Of a stretch of 64,000 nucleotides of DNA, positions 49,928-57,304 are shown one piece after another; the stretch's first letter is position 1, and each line of letters starts with the position of its first letter. A model generated the notes under the pieces. It saw only the letters and a list, made by a program, of their open reading frames with translations, made no database searches and had not been told where the DNA came from. The DNA comes from PALSA-612 sp963776375. Lineage in GTDB: Bacteria > Actinomycetota > Thermoleophilia > Gaiellales > Gaiellaceae. The position numbers and the translations under genes are program-made. The DNA is taken from positions 620,001 to 684,000 of the forward strand of contig CAVZMF010000005.1 of the NCBI GenBank assembly GCA_963776375.1, given 5' to 3'.

Positions 49928-51105
49928 TGCTCGCCTTCTTCTTCAGCGACATCGAGGACTCGAGCGGGTTGCTCGATCGGCTCGGCGACTCGTATCCGCC
50001 CGTACTCACCGAGACCCGCGAGCTCCAGCGCCAGATCATCGCGGGCGCAGGCGGCCGGGAGGTGGAGTGCCGCGGGGACGAGCTCTTCTGCGTCTTCGAC
50101 GACGTCTCACGGGCCACCCGCGCCGCCCTGGACATCCAGCACGCCTTTGCCGGCGCCCGCTGGCCTCCAGGCGAACGGGTGCGCGTGCGAATCGGCATCC
50201 ACTGCGGCGAGGCGGAGGCCGTCGGTGAGGGCTTCGTCGGGCTCGACGTGCATCGTGCGTCGCGGATCTGCCAGGCCGGGCACGGCGGCCAGGTGCTCGG
50301 CTCCGCCGAGGCGGCGAAGGGCATCGCGTCGTCCGCGACGGAGCTCGGGACGTTCGAGCTGAAGGGTTTACGCAACCCGGAGCGCATCTTCCAGCTCGAG
50401 GTCGAGGGATTCCCCACCGAGTTTCCTCCGCTCCGCAACGTTCGCGAGCACCAGGCCCCGCTACGAGCGGTGATCGCCGAAGACTCGACACTGCTGCGAG
50501 AGGGGCTCGCGCGCCTACTCGAGGAGGCCGCGATCGAGGTCGTCGGGCAGGCCGGCAATGCCGACGAGCTGCTGCTCAAGGTTCGCAGCTATCACCCCGA
50601 CGTGGCCATCGTCGACATTCGGATGCCGCCGACCCAGACGGACGAGGGGATCCAGGCCGCGCGCGAGATCCGGGCGAAGCATCCCGAGACAGGCGTCCTG
50701 GTCCTGTCCCAGTACGTCGCCCACAACTACGCCGTCGAGCTGCTCGGCGACAACGCCGAAGGACTCGGCTATCTGCTCAAGGACCGGGTCTCGGACGTCG
50801 AGGAGTTCACGACGGCCGTCCGACGCGTCGCCGACGGCGGCTCAGCCCTCGACCCGGTCGTGGTCACCGAGCTCGTCGGACGCAACCGGGACGACAACCT
50901 GATGTCGAGCCTGTCGCCCCGCGAGCGCGAGGTGCTCGAGCTGATGGCTCAGGGGCGGACGAACCCGGCAATCGGTCGGCGCCTCTTCATCTCGTCTCGT
51001 GCGGTCGAGAAGCACGTCACCAGCATCTTCACGAAGCTCCGCCTCCCGGCGGCCACCGAGGACCACCGGCGCGTCCTGGCGGTGCTGCGCTTCCTGGGCT
51101 CCTAG
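49927..51105 (+). CDS. Class III cyclase-like domain fused to NarL-type response regulator
   Basis: 392 residues. Residues 1-165 form a nucleotidyl cyclase homology domain with two metal-site Asp positions (FFFSDIEDSSGLLD and VECRGDELFCVF) and RIGIHCGEAEAVGEGFVGLD. In the transition-state motif the usual Asn is His (DVHRASRICQAG). A receiver domain follows (about 180-310, AVIAEDSTLLREGLARLL; phospho-Asp in VAIVDIRMPP; Lys in YLLKDRVSD), then a LuxR helix-turn-helix (about 325-385, LSPREREVLELMAQGRTNPA). The likely partner is the kinase just upstream. Whether the cyclase domain makes cAMP, binds a nucleotide or is only structural is open. Confidence 0.88.
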   Translation: MLAFFFSDIEDSSGLLDRLGDSYPPVLTETRELQRQIIAGAGGREVECRGDELFCVFDDVSRATRAALDIQHAFAGARWPPGERVRVRIGIHCGEAEAVGEGFVGLDVHRASRICQAGHGGQVLGSAEAAKGIASSATELGTFELKGLRNPERIFQLEVEGFPTEFPPLRNVREHQAPLRAVIAEDSTLLREGLARLLEEAAIEVVGQAGNADELLLKVRSYHPDVAIVDIRMPPTQTDEGIQAAREIRAKHPETGVLVLSQYVAHNYAVELLGDNAEGLGYLLKDRVSDVEEFTTAVRRVADGGSALDPVVVTELVGRNRDDNLMSSLSPREREVLELMAQGRTNPAIGRRLFISSRAVEKHVTSIFTKLRLPAATEDHRRVLAVLRFLGS

Positions 51106-51216
51106 CCGCACCTTCACGAGTTCGGAAACCCGCACCGGCGAAAGCCTGAGCGCCGTACTGCGCTCGAGACCGAGCCTCAGCCACCCTCGAGGGACGCACG
51201 ACAAAGGAGGTTCCCG

Positions 51217-51411
51217 GTGGCCAAGAGGATCGAGCGGAATCCGAGCGAGGTACGCGCCGAGCTGCAGGCCTGGTACCTCGCCGATCTCCGTCCCAAGCTC
51301 GCGAGCGCGGCGCGGAGCGGCAAGGTCATGCCCGGCGCGGTTGTCACGCTCGACGCCCAGCTCAGGCAGCTGCTCGACGTCGGGGGCAATCGGCTCGGGG
51401 AGGCGGCGTGA
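51217..51411 (+). CDS. Small uncharacterised protein
   Basis: 64 residues (MAKRIERNPSEVRAELQAWY and so on), mostly helical, with no motif that I recognise. A very strong ribosome binding site (AAAGGAGG) precedes the GTG start, which supports translation. It overlaps the next gene (carboxymuconolactone decarboxylase-like) by 4 bp, so the two are made together and may interact. It could be a short partner subunit. Confidence 0.6.
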   Translation: MAKRIERNPSEVRAELQAWYLADLRPKLASAARSGKVMPGAVVTLDAQLRQLLDVGGNRLGEAA

Positions 51412-51860
51412 CCGAGGCCGCCCGCATCGCGCCGATCGAGGCGAGCTCGGGCGCGACGTCCTCCGCGGAGGTCGCGTACCGCGCGCTCGGCGCGCTCGAC
51501 GGCGCCGTGTGGATCGAACCGGCGGTGCGCGTGCTCGTGCAGATGCGGACGGCCCAGCTCGAAGCTGCCGTCGACCGCCTCGTCGGGCACGTTCGCGAGG
51601 CGGTCGAGCTCGGCGAGACGTACGAGCGGCTCGTCGACCTCGGCCGTTGGCGCAGCTCGCCGCTCTTCACGGAGCGGGAGCGAGCCGCGCTCGCGGTCGC
51701 CGACGCCCTCACGTTGCCCGCGAAGCGGCGCTCGACCGGAGCGGCCCTCCGGCGCGCCGCCCGCTACTTCGACCAGCGCGAGCTCGTCCAGCTCGCCCTC
51801 GCCTGCGCGGCCACGGCCGCCTGGGCGCGGATAGAGCCGATCGAAAGGAGCCAGACATGA
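51408..51860 (+). CDS. AhpD/carboxymuconolactone decarboxylase-like protein without CxxC
   Basis: 150 residues. The C-terminal half, GRWRSSPLFTERERAALAVADALT followed by a helix FDQRELVQLALACAATAAWA, is diagnostic of the AhpD-like family. The N-terminal part should hold the redox pair C-x-x-C in an NGC-x-x-C-x-x-x-H motif; here the position reads VLVQMRTAQLEAAVDR, so it has no catalytic cysteines. The protein is probably not a peroxidase-type AhpD. It sits between a small protein and an MFS exporter, overlapping both by 4 bp. Confidence 0.65.
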   Translation: MTEAARIAPIEASSGATSSAEVAYRALGALDGAVWIEPAVRVLVQMRTAQLEAAVDRLVGHVREAVELGETYERLVDLGRWRSSPLFTERERAALAVADALTLPAKRRSTGAALRRAARYFDQRELVQLALACAATAAWARIEPIERSQT

Positions 51861-53353
51861 CCACTCTTGCAGGCACGGCAGCAGGGTCGCCTTCAGACAG
51901 GCGGCGCTGGATCGCCCTGGCGGTGATCGTCACCGCCCAGTTCATGGTCGTCCTGGACATCGCCATCGTCAACGTCGCCCTGCCGACGATCAAGGACGAC
52001 CTCCACTTCAGCCAGGAGAACCTGCAATGGGTGCTGACGGCCTACTCGATCATGTTCGGCGGCGTGCTCCTGCTCGGGGGCCGCATGGCGGACCTGCTCG
52101 GCCGCAGGCGCCTGTTCGTGGCGGGGCTGGCGCTCTTCACCATCGCGTCGCTGCTCGACGGCCTCGCCTGGTCGGAGGGCTCCCTGATCGCATTCCGCTC
52201 GCTGCAGGGCCTCGGGGCCGCGCTGCTCTCCCCGGCCGCGCTGTCGATCCTGACGACGACGTTCGAGGAAGGGCGCGACCGGAACCTGGCGCTCGGCATC
52301 TGGGGCGCCGTGTCGGGCAGCGGCGCGGCCGCCGGCGTACTGCTCGGCGGAGCATTGACGAGCGCCTTCAGCTGGTCCTGGATCTTCTTCATCAACGTCC
52401 CCGTCGGCGTAGTCGTGCTCGCCCTCACGCCCCGGCTCGTGGACGAGAGCAGGGCGGACGTGCGCCACCGCCACTTCGACCTGCCCGGGGCGGCCTCGAT
52501 CACGAGCGGTCTGATGCTGCTCGTCTACGCAATGACCCGCGCCGTCCAGCACGGTTGGGCCACCGCTGAGACGATCGCGTTGCTCGCAGCCTCGGCCGCG
52601 CTGGTCGTCGCATTCGTCGTCATCGAGCTGCGCTCGATCGCACCACTGCTACCGATGCGCATGTTCCGGCTGCGAACGCTCTCGGGCTCGAACGTCGGCA
52701 GTCTCCTGACGGGAGCGGCGATCTTCTCGCAGTTCTTCCTGCTCACCCTCTACATGCAGCAGGTGCTGCACTACTCGGCCCTGCAGACCGGAGTCGCCTA
52801 CATCACGTCGACACTCGCGGTGATCGTCTTCGCGAACGTCGCCCAGGCGGTCACGCTGCGCGTCGGCGTCCGGGCTGTCCTGCCTGCCGGCATCGGGCTG
52901 ATCGCGGTCGGTCTCGTGCTCTACGCCCGGCTGCCGGTGGACGGCCACTACTTCTGGGATCTGTTCCCGGCGTTCCTGATCAGCGGAATCGGAATGGCGT
53001 TCGCCTTCATCCCTATGACGATCGGAGCGCTCGCCGGCGTCCGCGACTCTGACGCGGGCATCGCCTCCGGCCTCGTGAACACGACGCAGCAGATCGGTGG
53101 CGCGATCGGCGTTGCCGCGGCCACGACCATCGCCGCCACCTACACCAGCCGCTATCTGGACAGCCACTCGGGCCTCGATGCCTCGAGCGGCGCCGCGCTG
53201 ACGCACGGATTCGAGATCGCCTTCTACGTGCTCGCCGCGGTCGCTGCACTCGGTGCGGTCCTGACGGCTCTTCTCGTCGAGTCGAAGGCAGCGCTCCCCG
53301 AGACGAAGGCCGAGACCGAGACGGACCGGGTCGCGCTCGACGTGGCCGCATGA
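51857..53353 (+). CDS. DHA2-family MFS multidrug exporter
   Basis: 498 residues with 14 predicted helices, the EmrB/QacA type drug:H+ antiporter. Diagnostic segments: FMVVLDIAIVNVALPTIKDDL (helix 1, motif D1), LLGGRMADLLGRRRLFVAGL (motif A), FRSLQGLGAALLSPAALSIL and GPLLGGALT-like GVLLGGALTSAFSWSWIFFINVPVG (motif C region). It exports hydrophobic drugs or natural products; the substrate is unknown. An ArsR/TetR regulator is absent; the large LuxR ATPase encoded convergently is a candidate regulator. Confidence 0.9.
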   Translation: MTTLAGTAAGSPSDRRRWIALAVIVTAQFMVVLDIAIVNVALPTIKDDLHFSQENLQWVLTAYSIMFGGVLLLGGRMADLLGRRRLFVAGLALFTIASLLDGLAWSEGSLIAFRSLQGLGAALLSPAALSILTTTFEEGRDRNLALGIWGAVSGSGAAAGVLLGGALTSAFSWSWIFFINVPVGVVVLALTPRLVDESRADVRHRHFDLPGAASITSGLMLLVYAMTRAVQHGWATAETIALLAASAALVVAFVVIELRSIAPLLPMRMFRLRTLSGSNVGSLLTGAAIFSQFFLLTLYMQQVLHYSALQTGVAYITSTLAVIVFANVAQAVTLRVGVRAVLPAGIGLIAVGLVLYARLPVDGHYFWDLFPAFLISGIGMAFAFIPMTIGALAGVRDSDAGIASGLVNTTQQIGGAIGVAAATTIAATYTSRYLDSHSGLDASSGAALTHGFEIAFYVLAAVAALGAVLTALLVESKAALPETKAETETDRVALDVAA

Positions 53354-53363
53354 AGGAGGAAGC

Positions 53364-53606
53364 ATGGGATCGACAACCGACAACGACATGCGAGAGCTCG
53401 ACCGACGGCAGGGCGACGGGCTGGACGTCGCCCTGCTCTGGGAGCCCACGAGCGATTGCCTCTACGTCGTCCTCACCGACGTTCGCATGCGGGAGTCGTT
53501 CCGGATCCGCGTCGAGGCGAGCAACGCGCTCGATGCCTTCAAACACCCCTATGCGTACGCTTCTCCCCGGCCTGGGTCGATCCATTCTTCATGCTCAACC
53601 TCGTAG
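53364..53606 (+). CDS. Small uncharacterised protein after the MFS gene
   Basis: 80 residues. A well placed ribosome binding site, AAGGAGGAAGC, precedes the ATG at 53364. The central part, VALLWEPTSDCLYVVLTDVR to ALDAFKHPYAYA, resembles a short conserved actinobacterial protein type without a known role. Its last 12 bases overlap the end of the convergent LuxR-type gene. Function unknown. Confidence 0.6.
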   Translation: MGSTTDNDMRELDRRQGDGLDVALLWEPTSDCLYVVLTDVRMRESFRIRVEASNALDAFKHPYAYASPRPGSIHSSCSTS

Positions 53607-56348
53607 GTGGTGTCCGAGCTGCGAGCGCGAGCGGATCCCGAGCTTGGCGTAGGTGTGCGAGAGGTGCACCTCGACGGTGTGCACCGTGACGAAGAGCGTG
53701 CTCGCGATCTCCTTGTTGGAGAGGCCCTGGGCGGCCAGCTCGGCGACGCGCGTCTCCGTCTTCGTCAATCCGCCGGGCGTCTTCGCCTGCGGCCGGCGCG
53801 CCCCGACGCGGGCCAGCTCCGAGCGCGCCTCGTCGGCCCAGCCGGGAGAGCCCATCTCGTCGAAGGCCGCGGTCGTGCGCTCGAGCGTCTTGCGCGCGGC
53901 GCCCCACTTCTTCTGCCTCCGCTCGCCGCGGCCCAGGACGAGGAGCACGCGGGCCTCGTCGAAGCGCAGGCCCAGCTCACGGTACTGCGACGCCGCGTCC
54001 TCGAGGGCCGACCACGCCTCGTCGTAGCGCTTCGCGGCCAGCTCGAGCAGTCCCTCGCAGCGGCACGCGGTTGCCAGCCCCCAGGGATGCTGCTGCTCCT
54101 CGGCCAGCGTCCGCAGCCGACGAGTCACGTCCCCGGCCTCGTCGTTCTGCTCGAGCTCGGCGAGCGACTCCACGAGGTCGGGAGCAGCCGGGAAGACGCC
54201 GGGGTCGAGCACTCCCTCGCGCTCGGTGTGCTGCCAGACGGCACGCAGGCTCTCGACCGCCCGGGCCGGGTCGTGGCCGAGCAGCGCGGCGAGGCCGCGC
54301 GCCCGTAGCGCCTCGAGCACGTCCCAGCGGACGCCGCTCGTCTCGCCCCGCTCGATAGCCTCGTCCGCCCACCGCGCCGCCTCGTCCGGGTGTCCGCGTC
54401 CCGCTGCGAGCAGCGCCCGGCAGCGGGCATACATCGAAGGCAGGACCGCCTCCTCCTCGGGCGCCTCGGCCCAGTCGTCGAGCAGGCGTCCGGCGGCGTC
54501 CCAGTTGCCGATTCGCAGCTCGAGCTCGCACAGGTGCAGGCGTTGCAGCGCATACGAGAGGGGCTCGCCTCGCTCGTCGGCGATGCGGCGCAGCTCGGTG
54601 AAGATCGCTCTCGCCCGGTCGACCTCCCCGCGCCAGACATGGCGCTGGCCGGCAACGCGCAGCGGGGCGGCGGCGACGAAGGTGGCCGTGTCGGAGACTT
54701 CCTCGAAGCGTTCGCAGACGTCGTCGATCGGACGACCGCGAAGGCTGCGGCTCCAGGCGAGCGTCTGCAGCACGTCACGCTCCGCTTCCGTTCCCGCTTC
54801 CCGTGCCGACCGCTGGAATTGCTCGACCAGGGCCTCGACCTCGGCGAGCCCCTCGACGCCGATCACCACGCGGTCCCCTGCCCGCTCGATCAGCACCCAC
54901 GCGTGGAGCGCCTCGTCGTCGCCGGCCTCGGCGAGAGCGCGGTCGTGGTAGGGCCGCGACTCCGCGACCGTTGTGGACCCCTCGCAGAGGAGCCGGCAGC
55001 CCCAGATGCGCGCCCGGCCGGGCGGCAGCGAGTCGAGCGCGGGCTCGATCAGGCGACGCATGCGCGGCACGTCCCCGGCGAGGTACAGGTACTGCCCGAG
55101 CGCGAGCACGCGGTCGGCCTGCTCCGGAGCATCGTCAGGGGTCAGGCGGAGTGCCTGCTCCGCCAGCTCGGCCGCCTCCTGGCGGGCGCCCCGGGCCGCT
55201 GCGTCCTGCGCCGCGGCCGCGATCGTGGGGGCGAGGCCGGGAGCGGGGCCGTTCGCGGAGAGCGCCAGGTGGCGCGCGCGCAGCTCGTCCTGGTCGACGA
55301 CGACGGCGAGCTCGAGGTGCAGCTCGCGCCGCTCGCGCGCCCGCGCTCGCTTCCGGGCCGCCGCCGCGAGCAGCGGATGCGAGGGCCTGACCCGCTCGCC
55401 GTCGACGACCAGCACGCCGGCGTCGAGTGCCTCTTCGAGCGTCTCGTGGTCGGCCAGCGCCTCGAGCTGCGCTGCGCGGAGCTCCGGGCTCAGCGCGACG
55501 GCGAGGAGCAGCCGCCGCACGGACCGCGGAAGCCCGGCGACGCGCACGCCGACGAGATCCTCGACCAGCTCGGGCACGGGCAGCTCCTCGCCGATCTGCG
55601 GCGGCCCGCTGGCGGCGAGGGTGCGCCCGATCTCGAGGACGTAGAGCGGATTGCCCCCGGAGGACTCGTGCACGTTGCGAACGACACGGCGCGGCAGGCT
55701 CAGGCCGAAGCGGTGGAAGAGGAGACGGCGGGTCGCCCCCAGGCTCAGCGGCGCCACGGCCACCTCCTCCGTCCTCTCGGCCAGGGCGGTCTCGAGATCG
55801 GACGGCCGTCCCGACCGCCTGGCGAGCAGGAAGCGGACGTCGCTCTCGTCCAGCCGGCGTGCCGCGAAGGCGAGCGCCTCCGCCGAGGAGCCGTCGAGCC
55901 ACTGGACGTCGTCGACGGCGACGACCACCGGCTCGGCCTCGGCCAGCTCCCTGAGGGCGTTCAGCAGGCCCATCGAGATCGCCCGCGGCTGCAGCCTCGG
56001 CCCCGTCGGCTCGGCGCGGAGCAGGGCGACCTCGAGGGCGTGGCGCTGCGGAGCCGGCACGCCGGCCAGCGCCGAGACGTCGACGTCCTCGAGCAGGTCG
56101 GTGAGGCCCGCGAACGACAGCTTCGCCTCGGCGCCGCTCGGCCGCGCCTCGAGGACGCGCAGCCCCCGGCTCCGCGCAGCGGCGATCCCGGCCTCCCACA
56201 GCGACGTCTTGCCGGCTCCCGGGTCCCCGTCGAGGACGAAGGCGCGCGTCTCCGGACCGCCCAGAAACTCGTCGAGCCGTGAGAGCTCTTCCTCGCGGCC
56301 GACCAGGTCACGCATACCCGAGTCGACCTCGACCCTGGTCACGGCCAT
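53595..56348 (-). CDS. Large LuxR-family ATPase regulator (LAL/MalT-like)
   Basis: 917 residues. An AAA/STAND-type ATPase at the N-terminus has Walker A LDGDPGAGKTSLWEAG (about residue 38) and Walker B VVVAVDDVQWLDG. A long helical, TPR-like middle (about 400-830) probably senses a signal. A C-terminal LuxR helix-turn-helix (LTKTETRVAELAAQGLSNKE, then I-A-S-T-L-F-V) binds DNA. LAL proteins activate transporters or antibiotic pathways. It lies convergent to the MFS exporter cluster, so control of that cluster is likely but unproven. The SDR gene follows it divergently on the same strand at 56412. Confidence 0.9.
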   Translation of the reverse strand: MAVTRVEVDSGMRDLVGREEELSRLDEFLGGPETRAFVLDGDPGAGKTSLWEAGIAAARSRGLRVLEARPSGAEAKLSFAGLTDLLEDVDVSALAGVPAPQRHALEVALLRAEPTGPRLQPRAISMGLLNALRELAEAEPVVVAVDDVQWLDGSSAEALAFAARRLDESDVRFLLARRSGRPSDLETALAERTEEVAVAPLSLGATRRLLFHRFGLSLPRRVVRNVHESSGGNPLYVLEIGRTLAASGPPQIGEELPVPELVEDLVGVRVAGLPRSVRRLLLAVALSPELRAAQLEALADHETLEEALDAGVLVVDGERVRPSHPLLAAAARKRARARERRELHLELAVVVDQDELRARHLALSANGPAPGLAPTIAAAAQDAAARGARQEAAELAEQALRLTPDDAPEQADRVLALGQYLYLAGDVPRMRRLIEPALDSLPPGRARIWGCRLLCEGSTTVAESRPYHDRALAEAGDDEALHAWVLIERAGDRVVIGVEGLAEVEALVEQFQRSAREAGTEAERDVLQTLAWSRSLRGRPIDDVCERFEEVSDTATFVAAAPLRVAGQRHVWRGEVDRARAIFTELRRIADERGEPLSYALQRLHLCELELRIGNWDAAGRLLDDWAEAPEEEAVLPSMYARCRALLAAGRGHPDEAARWADEAIERGETSGVRWDVLEALRARGLAALLGHDPARAVESLRAVWQHTEREGVLDPGVFPAAPDLVESLAELEQNDEAGDVTRRLRTLAEEQQHPWGLATACRCEGLLELAAKRYDEAWSALEDAASQYRELGLRFDEARVLLVLGRGERRQKKWGAARKTLERTTAAFDEMGSPGWADEARSELARVGARRPQAKTPGGLTKTETRVAELAAQGLSNKEIASTLFVTVHTVEVHLSHTYAKLGIRSRSQLGHHLRG

Positions 56349-56411
56349 TGCTGGATAGCAGAGCGCGGGCCGCGCGGCAAACTGCAGCGCGGCCCGACGC
56401 CCGGTCGGGCG

Positions 56412-57170
56412 CTAGGCCGGCTTGCGGAGGCGGCCGGAGGCGGCGCTGCGGGCGACCGCCCCGGGGAGCAGCGCCTGGGCGATCATCCCCAGCCGGTAGT
56501 ACCAGGGCACGAACATCTCGCGCCTGTTCTGGTCGAGCGCGCGCAGGACCGCGTCGGCGACGTCTTCAGGCTCCGCGATCACCGGGTGCACGATGCGCGG
56601 GAAGACCGCGCGCTGCGGGAAGCCCTCCGTCTCGACGAACCCGGGCATGACGAGGTGAACGCGCACGCCGACCGGGTGCAGTTCGGCCGCGACCGCGCGG
56701 GAGAACGAGACCTGCGCGTGCTTGGAGGCTGCGTACGGCCCGGACGTGCCGGCCGTGACCGTGCCCGCCGCCGAGGCGATGTTGACGAGGTCGGAGGGCG
56801 CGGCGGCGAGCAGGCCGGGGAGGAAGGCGCGCAGACACCAGACGCCGCCCAGGTAGTTGACGCGCGTGACGAGCTCGATCCGCTCCGGGTCGCCGTCGAC
56901 GAAGCCTGTCCGCGCCGGGATCCCGGCGTTGTTGACGAGGAGGCCGATCTTCGGGTGACGCTCGAGGACGGCCGCGGCTGTCCGGTCGACGGCGTCGCGG
57001 TCGCCGACGTCGCAGACCTCGTGCTCGCCGCCGACCTCCTCGGCGAGCTTCTGCAGCAGCTCTTCGCGGCGGGCGAGCAGCACGCACCGCCAGCCCCGCC
57101 TCGCGAGCGCCCGGGCGGTCGCAGCACCGATGCCCGACGAGCCCCCGGTGACGACTGCGATCCTGTCCAT
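56412..57170 (-). CDS. Short-chain dehydrogenase/reductase
   Basis: 252 residues of the classical SDR fold. RIAVVTGGSSGIGAATARAL holds the TGxxxGIG cofactor loop; LLVNNAGIPA is the NAG motif; SGPYAASKHAQ is the active-site Y-x-x-x-K, preceded by Ser in IASAAGT. The C-terminus has a long tail with a hydrophobic patch, as in SDRs that act on lipids or at the membrane. NADP versus NAD preference is unclear (ARR after beta 2 favours NADP). The substrate is unknown. Confidence 0.88.
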   Translation of the reverse strand: MDRIAVVTGGSSGIGAATARALARRGWRCVLLARREELLQKLAEEVGGEHEVCDVGDRDAVDRTAAAVLERHPKIGLLVNNAGIPARTGFVDGDPERIELVTRVNYLGGVWCLRAFLPGLLAAAPSDLVNIASAAGTVTAGTSGPYAASKHAQVSFSRAVAAELHPVGVRVHLVMPGFVETEGFPQRAVFPRIVHPVIAEPEDVADAVLRALDQNRREMFVPWYYRLGMIAQALLPGAVARSAASGRLRKPA

Positions 57171-57246
57171 GCCTGCCTAGTTTCGCCGATCGCGGACACG
57201 CGGCAGGTCGAAGCGGCCGCATGGCGGCCGCGTTCTTGCGGAATTA

Positions 57247-57292
57247 CGGCCGTGAGCCGGAGGGCCGGATTGGCCCGAGGCTCTCACGGCCG
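57247..57292 (-). terminator. Terminator downstream of the subtilase gene
   Basis: CGGCCGTGAG (57247-57256) pairs with CTCACGGCCG (57283-57292), with inner GGGCCGG/TGGCCC pairing. It lies 12 bp past the stop of the protease gene on the minus strand. Confidence 0.55.
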
Positions 57293-57304
57293 CGGCCAGG
57301 TGAG

